A stretch of DNA of 64,000 bases from Cladorhizidae sp. MBARI D1340-BT2 (GCA_028752905.1 JAQNBH010000073.1:124001-188000), one strand, 5' to 3'. Positions 1 to 9,228 are shown, counted from the first letter of the stretch. Numbers and translations are program-made. The notes: generated by a model from the letters alone, not told the origin.

Positions 1-295
1 ATCATGAAAGCTAACATGGACATTGTGCATGATTTAGCCAGAGAGAACGAGGAGAGAGCAAAGACACTGCAAAAGGCCCAGCATGATAGAAAGGCGACAG
101 CCCGGACATTCGAGGTGGGAGATTTTGTTTTAGTCTTCAGACCCACTTTAAAGAATAAGATCCTTAATGAATGGCAAGGTCCCTTTATGATTAGTGAAAA
201 GGTCACTGAAGTTACTTATAGAGTGGACACAGGTGCATGTGGGAAGAGAGTTAAGACTTGCCACATCAATGCCATAAAGAGGTGGTCTTCCCCAG

Positions 296-327
<32 letters not shown>

Positions 328-348
328 CGCAGTGTTTGTGGCAGATGA
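1..348 (+). pseudogene. Integrase C-terminal (GPY/F-type) fragment of element A
   Basis: This is the tail of a retrotransposon integrase, the DNA-binding module that helps join element DNA to host DNA. The reading frame is open from before the window edge to a TGA at 346-348. Around residues 38-62 it shows V-G-D-F-V-L, then L-N-E-W-Q-G-P-F, the GPY/F signature, followed by a short beta-rich stretch and an H-I-N-A-I-K-R-W ending that resembles the usual end of this domain. The protein then runs into a proline tract encoded by the 31-base poly-C run. RT lies in the next frame, so integrase and RT are no longer joined. The catalytic core is outside the window. Whether the poly-C run is genuine or an assembly artefact decides how this fragment should be read. 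Confidence 0.75.
296..326 (+). repeat. 31-base poly-C homopolymer inside pol
   Basis: Thirty-one consecutive C residues separate the integrase tail from the pre-RT segment and coincide with the change of frame between them (frame 1 to frame 2). The opposite strand is a G31 tract able to form quadruplexes. Such runs are unstable in replication and are a common place for length error in sequencing, so the exact count should be treated as approximate. Confidence 0.9.
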
Positions 349-355
349 GCAATAG

Positions 356-1837
356 ATGGACAGCATGCCTAACCCTGAGCTAGACCCAAAACCCAAACTA
401 CTCTCACTAGAGCAGAGTAGACAGTTAGCTCAGCTGAAGGAGAAGTTTTGTGAGGTTATACAAGATGTGCCAGGTCTGACCTCATTAGTGGAGCAAGAGA
501 TCAGAACAGGAAATGCACCACCTGTTAGGTTGCCTCCTTACCGATTAGCACACAAGGCTCAAGAGTTTTTAAGGGATGAAATACAAACCCTACTCTCCCA
601 GTCAATCATAGAGCCTTCGAAGAGCCCTTGAGCAGCCCCCATAGTGTTGGTCCCCAAAAAGGATGGAGGTACCCGGATGTGCGTGGACTACCGTAAGCTA
701 AATGCAGTAACCACAGGAGATCCCTACCCCATACCTCATATAGAGGACCTAATAAACGAAATTGGCAAAGCTAAGTTCATCACAACATTGGATCTTACCA
801 AAGGCTACCATCAAGTACCTGTAAACAAAAGTAGCCGAGAAAAGACGGCGTTTATCACACCATATGGTAAATACCAGTTTAGAACCATGCCCTTTGGGTT
901 AGTGTCCGCCCCTAGTAGTACCTTCCAAAGGCTGATGGATCACATATTACATGACATCCATACCTTTGCCACAGCTTACCTGGACGATATCTTGATCAGA
1001 AGTGATACCTGGCCAGAACATCTCGACCACTTGGACGAGGTATTCAGAAGACTTCAGAAGGCAGGTCTACATGTAAAGGAATCGAAGTGTGACTTTGCAG
1101 TCAATGAATGTGAATATCTGGGGTACATGGTTGGGAATGGAGAGCTTAAACCAGTAGAGGGGAAAGTACGAGCAGTCAAGGAATATGCTAGACCTAGTAA
1201 TAAGAAACAAGTACATGTACATGCTTTCCTGGGTCTCTGCGGGTATAACCGTAGGTTTATACCCTCATTCTCTACTATAGCTACCCCCCTGACTAATTTA
1301 ACCCGTAAAAACAAAGAAAACATTGTTAAATGGTCAGAGGAATGTGAACAAGCCTTTACCCTTTTAAAGGAAGCCCTAGTGAGTAAACCAGTACTAGTAA
1401 CCCCTGACTGGTCTAATGAGTTTATTTTGCAAACTGATGCCTCTGCCTCAGGCCTAGGCTACGTGTTAAGCCAAATAGACAGTGATGTAGCCGAGCATCC
1501 GGTGGCTTACGGGTCAAAGAAACTGTTACCCAGAGAGATCAAATACTCCGCTATAGAGTGTGAGGCACTAGCCATAGTGCAGGGTATTCACCATTTCAGA
1601 ACCTATCTGCAGGGTACGAAGTTCACGGTCGAGACGGACCACAACCCACTCACCCGACTTGGACACCTAAGAGACTCGCACGGGAGATTAGCAAGATGGG
1701 CTCTGGCTCTACAACAGTACGAATTCGCCGTTAAGCATCGAGCTGGAACCGCCAATGCTAATGCGGGTGGATTGAGTCGCGACGGGTCGCGAGGAAAGGA
1801 AAGGGGAGTGTCAGGGAAATACTCTCAGTGCAGCTGA
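356..1837 (+). pseudogene. Element A reverse transcriptase-RNase H
   Basis: This segment copies element RNA into DNA and removes the RNA strand. One frame runs from 356 to the TGA at 1835-1837, interrupted by TGA at 629-631 just before the V-P-K-K-D-G motif. Numbering from position 644: catalytic Asp50 in L-D-L-T-K-G-Y and the Y-L-D-D box at residues 112-115 are intact. So are the F-L-G-L connection motif and RNase H residues Asp265 (T-D-A-S), Glu307 and Asp332 (E-T-D-H-N-P-L). The fourth RNase H acidic residue is Gly375, in N-A-N-A-G-G-L-S-R. A 6-bp tandem duplication near 1211-1222 adds V-H before the F-L-G-L motif, and an extra Ser sits near residue 91. An upstream TAG lies at 353-355. The frame overlaps the polypurine tract and LTR start, as expected at the end of a gypsy pol. 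Confidence 0.9.
1791..1808 (+). other. Polypurine tract of element A
   Basis: Eighteen purines in a row, ending in GGGGAG, lie directly before TGTCAG at 1809. A purine run immediately 5' of a TG-starting LTR is the plus-strand priming site of LTR retrotransposons. It sits inside the last codons of the RNase H frame. Confidence 0.75.
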
Positions 1838-2088
1838 CAGTGGCAGAACCAGCAGGTGGTGTTGACAGCAGAACATCACTATCTGTGGGATTAACAAAGG
1901 GACATATACATGTGAAAGAACAAGCCTCTCATGTGAACGAACAAGCCACAACCACACCACAGACAACAAGCAAGAACACTCACCTGACTGAGGAGCCTGT
2001 GGCATGGGGTGACCCAAGTGAAGATGATTGGTCCAATCCAGAGGTTGGCAAGGAGACGAGTGACCTCAAACTGAACTGATTAGAAGAG

Positions 2089-2097
2089 TATAAAAGG
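2089..2097 (+). promoter_or_regulatory. TATA box in the element A LTR
   Basis: TATAAAAGG, a strong match to the eukaryotic TATA element, lies about 280 bases into the putative LTR. That is a plausible position for the U3 promoter. Only one copy is visible and activity is unknown. Confidence 0.45.
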
Positions 2098-2255
2098 AGA
2101 CTATGTATAAGATAGAAACACGCTATGGCCTATGCCCAAAAGAACTGATACCAGAAACTGTTGTAAGAACTTTGTAGAGAGTGTTGATTGACACTGTGTA
2201 TGTGTGATTCTCTATCTGTATTTAATATATAACATACTTGTTTCAAGTGGGTAGC

Positions 2256-2278
2256 CAGTATCTCGGGGAGAGATACTG
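2256..2278. other. 9-bp perfect inverted repeat with a GGGGA loop
   Basis: CAGTATCTC (2256-2264) and GAGATACTG (2270-2278) are exact reverse complements around the five bases GGGGA. It lies about 160 bases after the TATA box, so it would fall in the transcribed part of the LTR as an RNA hairpin. It could be a polyadenylation or packaging structure, but nothing in the sequence assigns a role. Confidence 0.5.
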
Positions 2279-2430
2279 AGTTTGGCTTGGGATAAGATTT
2301 CTAGCAGGTGGCTAGGAATAGGTCCCAGGCGTCGGACGAAAGTGTGGATCTGACTGAACAGTTAGTCTGTTTCAGCAGAAGGACGACTTTCCGTCACAGT
2401 ATTCCTGGTCAAAGAGTCAAGCCAAACACA

Positions 2431-3101
2431 GAGCCCCAAGCATGTTCACAGCCAGACATGTGGCACTACCCCTACATGACAGGGTTAAACAGAGCTCCAA
2501 GCATGTTCACAGCCAGACGTGTGGCACTACCCCTACATGACAGGGTTAAACAGAGCTCCAAGCATGTTCACAGCCAGACATGTGGCACTACCCCTACATG
2601 ACAGGGTTAAACAGAGCCCCAAGCATGTTCACAGCCAGACATGTGGCACTACCCCTACATGACAGGGTTAAACAGAGCCCCAGGCATGTTCACAGCCAGA
2701 CATGTGGCACTACCCCTACATGACAGGGTTAAACAGAGCCCCAAGCATGTTCACAGCCAGACATGTGGCACTACCCCTACATGACAGGGTTAAACAGAGC
2801 CCCAGGCATGTTCACAGCCAGACATGTGGCACTACCCCTACATGACAGGGCTAAACAGAGCCCCAAGCATGTTCACAGCCAGACATGTGGCACTACCCCT
2901 ACATGACAGGGTTAAACAGAGCTCCAAGCATGTTCACAGCCAGACATGTGGCACTACCCCTACATGACAGGGTTAAACAGAGCTCCAAGCATGTTCACAG
3001 CCAGACATGTGGCACTACCCCTACATGACAGGGTTAAACAGAGCTCCAAGCATGTTCACAGCCAGACATGTGGCACTACCCCTACATGACAGGGTTAAAC
3101 A
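2431..3101 (+). repeat. 61-bp minisatellite, 11 head-to-tail units
   Basis: Eleven units of exactly 61 bp start at 2431, 2492, 2553 and so on to 3041, with no length change and only point differences (GCCCC/GCTCC, AAGC/AGGC, one AGACGTG, one GGCTAA). In one frame the unit reads as the pre-RT stretch of a gypsy polymerase ending A-L-P-L-H-D-R-V-K-Q. The last unit runs straight on into RT at 3102. The array is thus a tandem amplification of coding sequence. Because 61 is not a multiple of three, successive units move through all frames and the array cannot encode a repeated domain. Confidence 0.95.
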
Positions 3102-3672
3102 GGAACTACACAGAATGGAACCACTAGGAGTGATATCCAAGTGGAGAAGCCAACCACTTAACCACTTGGTGTGTGGGATGGTTGCTGTCCCAAAGAGATC
3201 TGGCCAAATTAGAATTTGCGTCGACTTGAAGCCCTGAAACCAGTGTTCTCAGGGAGGTTTGTCCTCTACCCAAGGTGGAAGAGACATTAATACAATAATC
3301 AGGAGCAAAGTTATTTAGCAAACTCGACGCTGACTTGGGATTCTTGCAGATAGCCTTGGCAGAGGAGTGGCAACTACTCACAACATTCATAACAGCATTT
3401 GGAAGGGACGCCTTCAACAAACTCCCCTTTGGTATATGTAGTGCACCCAAGTACTTCCAAAATCAGGTGAGTGAAATACTGTCCGGACTAGAGGGAGTCA
3501 TCTGCTTTATGGATGGTGTGCTCGTGTTTGGGGAAGACTAAACAGAACATGATACTAGATTGCCAGTAGAACTCCAAAGGATAGCAGATGCTGGGGAGAC
3601 ATCCAACAAAGACAAGTGCAAATTTCTTCAACCAAAAATGACATTCCTCGGACATCTCATTGGTGAACCATG
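3041..3672 (+). pseudogene. Element B reverse transcriptase remnant
   Basis: Read from the last 61-bp unit, the translation shows R-x-V-A-L-P-L, then E-L-x-R-M-E-x-L-G-V-I-S, V-A-V-P-K-R-S-G and I-R-I-C-V-D-L-K-P, then a stop at 3235-3237. RT continues in another frame through P-L-P-K-V-E-E-T-L, F-S-K-L-D-A-D-L-G-F, L-P-F-G-I-C-S-A-P-K, L-S-G-L-E-G-V, then T-F-L-G-H-L-I-G near 3643-3666. The polymerase active-site box reads F-M-D-G (codons at 3506-3517), so the second catalytic Asp is Gly. A TAG lies at 3316-3318 and a TAA at 3539-3541. This copy cannot make an active enzyme. Confidence 0.85.
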
Positions 3673-4076
3673 AATACAACCACACCCCTCAAAGATTCTC
3701 TCCCTCCCCCATCTAGTGGATCTGGCATGACCCACAAGGCAGCTCCTTGGAAAGAATGTTGCATGGCTATGGGGAGATCCACAACATCAGGCCTTCTCTC
3801 TCAAGTCAGAGACCAAAAATGCTCTCCCTTTACATCCCCAAAGCAGAAACAAAGAGTTCCACTGACACTTCATCTTCAGACTTGGAGCAGTATTACTCCA
3901 AGACAGTGCAGAAGATTGGAAACCAGTGGTGTCTATGCCTCCAGATTGCTATGGAGACCGAGTACAGACACACACAAATAGAGAAAGAGGTGTTGGCAAG
4001 CATCTAGTCCAACGAGCACTTCTCTAACTACATTCTGGGAATGCGATGTCGGCTTGAAACTGACCATAAACCATGT
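3673..4076 (+). pseudogene. Element B RNase H remnant
   Basis: The region is scrambled at first but becomes recognisable near 3950-4076. It shows the Q-I-E-K-E-V-L-A motif with the catalytic Glu, Y-I-L-G-M, then L-E-T-D-H-K-P with a catalytic Asp. A TAG interrupts it at 4004-4006. The N-terminal T-D-A-S part is not clear. The segment with these motifs (3964-4106) has itself been tandemly duplicated. Similarity to gypsy RNase H is good for the last third and weak before that. Confidence 0.65.
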
Positions 4077-4249
4077 TAGGCATAGTATACTAGTAATGGA
4101 TGATATACAGACACACACAAATAGAGAAAGAGGTGTTGGCAAGCATCTAGTCCAACGAGCACTTCTCTAACTACATTCTGGGAATGCGATGTCGGCTTGA
4201 AACTGACCATAAACCATGTTAGGCATAGTATACTAGTAATGGATGATAG
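3964..4249 (+). repeat. 143-bp tandem duplication of the RNase H end
   Basis: Bases 3964-4106 are repeated almost exactly at 4107-4249: landmarks ACAGACACACAC at 3964 and 4107, and GGCTTGAAAC at 4051 and 4194, are both 143 bases apart. The right end of the second copy passes straight into the shorter 67-bp repeat, so the 67-bp unit is a sub-segment of this duplication that went on amplifying. Confidence 0.9.
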
Positions 4250-4554
4250 TATACTAGTAAGGCTTGAAACTGACCATAAACCATGTTAGGCGTAGTATAC
4301 TAGTAATAGATGTTAGTATACTAGTAAGGTTTGAAACTGACCATAAACCTTGTTAGGCATAGTATACTAGTAATGGATGATAGTATACTAGTAAGGTTTG
4401 AAACTGACCATAAACCATGTTAGGCATAGTATACTAGTAATGGATGATAGTATACTAGTAAGGTTTGAAACTGACCATAAACCTTGTTAGGCATAGTATA
4501 CTAGTAATGGATGTTAGTATACTAGTAAGGCTTGAAACTGACCATAAACCTTAT
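4194..4554 (+). repeat. 67-bp tandem repeat, about 5.4 units, with two TAGTATACTA palindromes per unit
   Basis: The landmark GGYTTGAAAC occurs at 4194, 4261, 4328, 4395, 4462 and 4529, always 67 bases apart. Each unit holds the RNase H words ACTGACCATAAACC and two copies of the 10-bp perfect palindrome TAGTATACTA. Units differ at a few sites (CAT/CTT, GGCTTG/GGTTTG, GATGAT/GATGTT). Confidence 0.95.
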
Positions 4555-4574
4555 ACCTCACAAGTATGAAAGAG

Positions 4575-5332
4575 GATCAAATCATCCTGTTGTCCACGAG
4601 TGAAGTGAGTCCTGGCTGGGGACTTGAACAGAACAAATTGCATTGCCTTGAAGGACTTGTGTATCTATGGGTTCAGACTAAAACACAGACCACATGGGCC
4701 AAGAGCTAGGGCCAGGGCCAGAGATGGGGCTAGTGTTAGGTTAGCTAGGCCCATTACTAGAGTAAGATTAAAACTTAGGCCTAGCCCTAACCTACCTAAC
4801 ACACCAAGTGCCTATGGCTGGACAGCTGGGAAAGAAAATAACCGTGGCCTGTGCTTAGAAGTTTCTACTGGCCAAGACCCGGAAAGGACGTGGCTGCTGG
4901 TGCAAGGAGTGTGCAGAGTGCCAACGAGGAAACAGAAATCACAGAGCAAAAGCTCCCTTGGTGCCTCTACCAGTGATGGAGGAGCCCTTCAAGTGGATAG
5001 ATATGGACATCGTGGGCACATTGCAAAGGCAAAGAAAGGCAACAAATTCATCTTGACCATGATGGACTGTGCCACGATGTTTCCAGAAACAATCCCTCTC
5101 AAGAAAGTGGAAGCCTAGACGGTGGCTGAAGCCTCTGCCAAGTGTTTACAAGAATAGGCATACCAGAAGAGATCCTGACAGATCTACGATCTAACTTTTG
5201 TTCGAACCTGATGTCCTCAGTGATCAACCTGCTGAAGATAAAGTACATCAGGACTACTCCATAACACCCCCAGACAAATGGAATGTTGGAACGTTTCCAT
5301 GCAACCCTGAAAGCCATGCTGATGAAGACAGC
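4575..5332 (+). pseudogene. Element B integrase (zinc-binding domain and catalytic core), frameshifted
   Basis: Frame-hopping translation gives F-Y-W-P then C-K-E-C-A-E-C-Q (about 4860-4928), the end of the H2C2 zinc-binding domain. Next come P-L-V-P-L-P and M-D-I-V-G (first catalytic Asp, about 5003-5017), K-F-I-L-T-M-M-D-C-A-T and I-P-L-K-K-V-E-A. A stop follows at 5116-5118, then I-L-T-D (second Asp, near 5170-5183) and M-L-E-R-F-H-A-T-L-K (third acidic residue, about 5283-5312). So all three DDE residues can be traced, but several frameshifts and stops separate them. Bases 4555-4815 read only weakly like the segment before the zinc finger. The C-terminal domain is missing: the 27-bp array begins right after the core. 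Confidence 0.75.
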
Positions 5333-8225
5333 TAGCCAGGACCAGGACAGACCTCGGACAAGGCCAACCGGCCAGGATAAGCATATAAACTCAACCAGCC
5401 AGGACAAGGAGAGAACCTCAACTAGCCAGAACAAGGAGAGAACCTCAACTAGCCAGGACAAGGAGAGAACCTCAACTAGCCAGGACAAGGAGAGAACCTC
5501 AACTAACCAGGACAAGGACAGAACCTCAACTAGCCAGGACAAGGAGAGAACCTCAACTAGCCAGGACAAGGAGAGAACCTCAACTAGCCAGAACAAGGAG
5601 AGAACCTCAACTAGCCAGGACAAGGAGAGAGGAGAGAACCTCAACTAGCCGGGACAAGAAGGGAACCTCAACTAGCCAGGACAAGGAGAGAACCTCAACT
5701 AGCCAGGACAAGGAGAGAACCTCAACTAGCCAGGACAAGGAGAGAACCTCAACTAACCAGGACAAGGAGAGAACCTCAACTAGCCAGGACAAGGAGAGAA
5801 CCTCAACTAGCCGGGACAAGAAGGGAACCTCAACTAGCCAGGACAAGGAGAGAACCTCAACTAGCCAGGACAAGGAGAGAACTTCAACTAGCCAGGACAA
5901 GGAGAGAACCTCAACTAGCCAGGACAAGGAGAGAACCTCAACTAGTCGGAACAACGAGAGAACCTCAACTGGCCAGGACAAGGAGAGAACCTCAACTAGC
6001 CAGGACGAGGAGGGAACCTCAACTAGCCAGGACAAGGAGAGAACCTCATCTAACCAGGACAAGGAGAGAACCTCAACTAGCCAGTACAACGAGAGAACCT
6101 CAACTGGCCAGGACAAGGAGAGAACCTCAACTAGCCAGGACAAGAAGAGAACCTCAACTAGCTAGGACAAGGAAAGAACCTCAACTAGCCAGGACAAGGA
6201 TATAACCTCAACTAGTCAGGACAAGGAGAGAACCTCAACTAGGCAGGACAAGGAGAGAACCTCAACTAGCCAGGACAAGGAAAGAACCTCAACTAGCCAG
6301 GACAAGGAGAGAACCTCAACTAACCAGGACAAGGAGAGAACCTCAACTAGCCAGGACAAGGAAAGAACCTCAACTAGCCAGGACAAGGATATAACCTCAA
6401 CTAGCCAGGACAAGGAGAGAACCTCAACTAGCCAGGACAAGGATATAACCTCAACAAGCCAGGACAAGGAGAAAACCGCAACTAGCCAGGACAAGGAGAG
6501 ATCCTCAACTAACCAGGACAAGGAGAGAACCTCAACTAGCCAGGACAAGGAGAGTACCTCAACTAGCCAGGACAAGGATATAACCTCAACTAGCCAGGAC
6601 AAGGAGAGAACCTCAACTAGCCAGGACAAGGAGAGAACCTCAACTAGCCAGGACAAGGAGAGAACCTCAACTAACCAGGACAAGGAGAGAACCTCAACTA
6701 GCCAGGACAAGGAGAGAACCTCAACTAGCCAGGACAAGGAGAGAACCTCAACTAACCAGGACAAGGAGAGAACCTCAACTAGCCAGGACAAGGAGAGAAT
6801 CTCAACTAGCCAGGACAAGGAGAGAACCTCAACTAGCCAGAACAAGGAGAGAACCTCAACTAGCCAGGACAAGGAGAGAGGAGAGAACCTCAACTAGCCG
6901 GGACAAGAAGGGAACCTCAACTAGCCAGGACAAGGAGAGAACCTCAACTAGCCAGGACAAGAAGAGAACTTCAACTAGCCAGGACAAGGAGAGAACCTCA
7001 ACTAGCCAGGACAAGGAGAGAACCTCAACTAGTCAGAACAACGAGAGAACCTCAACTGGCCAGGACAAGGAGAGAACCTCAACTAGCCAGGACGAGGAGG
7101 GAACCTCAACTAGCCAGGACAAGGAGAGAACCTCAACTAACCAGGACAAGGAGAGAACCTCAACTAGCCAGTACAACGAGAGAACCTCAACTGGCCAGGA
7201 CAAGGAGAGAACCTCAACTAGCCAGGACAAGGAGAGAACCTCAACTAGCCAGAACAAGGAGAGAACCTCAACTAGCCAGGACAAGGAGAGAGGAGAGAAC
7301 CTCAACTAGCCGGGACAAGAAGGGAACCTCAACTAGCCAGGACAAGGAGAGAACCTCAACTAGCCAGGACAAGAAGAGAACTTCAACTAGCCAGGACAAG
7401 GAGAGAACCTCAACTAGCCAGGACAAGGAGAGAACCTCAACTAGTCAGAACAACGAGAGAACCTCAACTGGCCAGGACAAGGAGAGAACCTCAACTAGCC
7501 AGGACGAGGAGGGAACCTCAACTAGCCAGGACAAGGAGAGAACCTCAACTAACCAGGACAAGGAGAGAACCTCAACTAGCCAGTACAACGAGAGAACCTC
7601 AACTGGCCAGGACAAGGAGAGAACCTCAACTAGCCAGGACAAGAAGAGAACCTCAACTAGCTAGGACAAGGAAAGAACCTCAACTAGCCAGGACAAGGAT
7701 ATAACCTCAACTAGTCAGGACAAGGAGAGAACCTCAACTAGGCAGGACAAGGAGAGAACCTCAACTAGCCAGGACAAGGAAAGAACCTCAACTAGCCAGG
7801 ACAAGGAGAGAACCTCAACTAACCAGGACAAGGAGAGAACCTCAACTAGCCAGGACAAGGAGAGAACCGCAACTAGCCAGGACAAGGAGAGAACCTCAAC
7901 TAACCAGGACAAGGAAAGAACCTCAACTAGCCAGGACAAGGATATAACCTCAACTAGCCAGGACAAGGATATAACCTCAACTAGCCAGGACAAGGATATA
8001 ACCTCAACTAGCCAGGACAAGGAGAAAACCGCAACTAGCCAGGACAAGGAGAGATCCTCAACTAACCAGGACAAGGAGAGAACCTCAACTAGCCAGGACA
8101 AGGAGAGAACCTCAACTAGCCAGGACAAGGATATAACCTCAACTAGCCAGGACAAGGAGAGAACCTCAACTAGCCAGGACAAGGAGGGAACCTCAACTAG
8201 CCAGGACAAGGAGAGAACATCAACT
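5333..8225 (+). repeat. 27-bp minisatellite, about 107 units
   Basis: The unit reads AGCCAGGACAAGG followed by AGAGAACCTCAACT. The first three or four units (5333-5400) are degenerate and merge with the integrase end; the rest are close to consensus, and the array stops at 8225. Because 27 is nine codons, one plus frame gives T-S-Q-D-K-E-R-T-S repeats and one minus frame gives L-V-E-V-L-S-L-S-W repeats. That explains long open frames on both strands that are not genes. Common variants are AACCAG, GATATAACC, GGGACAAGAAGGG, AGTACAACG and GACGAGGAGGG. A 7-bp insertion (near 5622, 6871 and 7283) shifts the frame. Confidence 0.95.
6871..7640 (+). repeat. 412-bp higher-order duplication within the 27-bp array
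   Basis: The 7-bp insertion variant starts at 6871 and again at 7283, 412 bases apart (15 units plus 7 bases). The order of unit variants that follows, including GGGACAAGAAGGG, GACGAGGAGGG and AGTACAACG, is the same in both copies until about 7640. A related block starts at 5622. The GCTAGGACAAGGAAAG landmark at 6160 recurs at 7660, so longer segments were copied as well. Confidence 0.85.
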
Positions 8226-9228
8226 AGGCCTGACTAACCAAGTCAAGGTTAGAACTTCAGCCTTACCTGCATGCCTCTATAGACAACCTAAATTACACTC
8301 AAGACCACAATGCCCTCACTCTAAACACTCCTCCCTCCAATCATATACTAATTAACCCACATCCAAGTGCACACTGTAATGAAACCGACCTCTGCCAACA
8401 CCCAGGAGGGGCGGTACCATCCTGCTGCATACCAATCCTCTAGTAGCCAGGGTCAATTGGCGATGGAAAAGGCAAGGGTCAGAGTGTAAACAAGGAGTGA
8501 TTTTTAGTCAAAGCCTACCCTTTACCAACTGGGATAGTGTCTGGAGACAGCAGCATTGGAAATCTAATATCCAACAAGGCAATTAAAGTTTTGCACAAAT
8601 ACCTAATTAGCCCTCCTAACACTCCTGTGATTATTGGACTAGGAATATTTATTACTTTGCACGGATCTTCAAGTGCCTTATTGCAATGAGTTAACAATTG
8701 GTAAAGATTCTTGCCGAGAATCTGCCAGGTCAGGCATATTTAAGGAGAGGTGAGGATCAAGTCTCCAGTAGCTAATTAGTAGCTGTCAATTTTGCCAACT
8801 AGTACCTGTAACTATACTAAGTTCTACCATCAACTACTTGATTTTGACTTGTAGACCATCAGTACTCTTCCTCCCTAATCATGGTCATCACTCGTGTTTC
8901 TATATATTATATGTACTGTCAAGTGATAATAAATACTAGTGGGTGCTAATTAGTGCATACTTGTCTCTGCCCACAGCCTTCAAGAAGGTCAGTCAGCCAG
9001 GTAGCATTTATATCCAAGAGGCCTCCACCTGGCAAAGTTGAGGGCAGGAGACCTCCCTCCACCACATACTGAGGGGGAGGGATCACAGGCTGCTAGGCCA
9101 CACCCATAATCATTATTTTAATTGGAAGTTTCCTTCTGGACAAAGGAAGTCTTCAACTCTTACAAGTTCCATTATCTGTTGTGAGTGGAGGACAATAAAA
9201 GCTTAATTGAATCATGCATTATAATTCA
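8226..9228. other. Intergenic stretch, no gene recognised
   Basis: AT-rich, non-repetitive sequence between the 27-bp array and the TRIM-NHL gene. The longest frames are short and unlike any family I know. An ATTAAA on the minus strand at 9117-9122 could serve as polyadenylation signal for the TRIM gene, whose end is about 110-130 bases away. A plus-strand CAATAAA lies at 9191-9197. Confidence 0.6.

Larger units (their letters stand above)
1..2290 (+). mobile_element. Ty3/gypsy element A, 3' portion, Gmr1-like domain order
   Basis: Seen: an integrase C-terminal segment (1-348) is followed by the pre-RT segment, reverse transcriptase and RNase H (356-1837), then a purine tract (1791-1808) and an LTR-like region beginning TGTCAG at 1809. 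Known: ordinary Ty3/gypsy elements place integrase after RNase H. Integrase before RT is the hallmark of the Gmr1-like group described from deuterostomes. Inferred: a decayed copy whose 5' LTR, gag, protease and integrase core lie left of the window. The pol region is broken by a frame change at the poly-C run, a TAG at 353-355 and a TGA at 629-631. The right limit is uncertain because element B sequence seems to start near 2345. Confidence 0.8.
1809..2290 (+). repeat. Putative 3' LTR of element A
   Basis: It starts with TGTCAG right after the polypurine tract, carries a TATA box at 2089-2097 and a 9-bp hairpin at 2256-2278. The 5' LTR is not in the window, so the left boundary is set by the tract and the right boundary is a guess. 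Element B RT-like translation becomes readable from about 2345-2390, so the LTR probably ends between about 2285 and 2345. A long-terminal-repeat match upstream of the window would settle both ends. Confidence 0.55.
2345..5332 (+). mobile_element. Ty3/gypsy element B, heavily decayed, with internal tandem arrays
   Basis: Pieces occur in canonical gypsy order: pre-RT and RT (about 2345-3672), RNase H (3673-4076) and integrase zinc-binding plus core (about 4575-5332). Each piece changes frame and carries stops. The RT start resembles the gypsy group with an R-x-V-x-L-P-L pre-RT motif, unlike element A. Tandem arrays of 61 bp and 143/67 bp have expanded inside it, and a 27-bp array follows the integrase. 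RT and integrase may come from one element or from two related insertions; the expansions hide the joins. Confidence 0.65.

Noticed and set aside
2285..2310. Primer-binding site after the LTR (AGGTGGCTAGGAATAG)
   Set aside because: It follows a polypurine tract-linked LTR, so this should be the 3' LTR, and I could not match the segment to a tRNA 3' end with confidence.
4697..4800. Inverted-repeat element (GTTAGGTTAGCTAGGCCC against CCTAGCCCTAACCTACC) and a CCCTAA telomere-like word
   Set aside because: The arms are imperfect with internal gaps, no target duplication is visible, and the telomere-like word occurs once.
4624..5118. 164-codon plus-strand frame with an R-A-R-A-R-A-R segment
   Set aside because: Its last part is integrase and the first part is a frame-shifted reading of the same decayed element; no coherent protein.
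5607..8209. Long minus-strand hydrophobic repeat proteins (L-V-E-V-L-S-L-S-W)
   Set aside because: They are a direct product of a 27-bp unit without stops in that frame, interrupted by the 7-bp insertions, with no start context or unique sequence.
8515..8697. 60-codon minus-strand frame
   Set aside because: Short, with no family resemblance, in AT-rich intergenic sequence.
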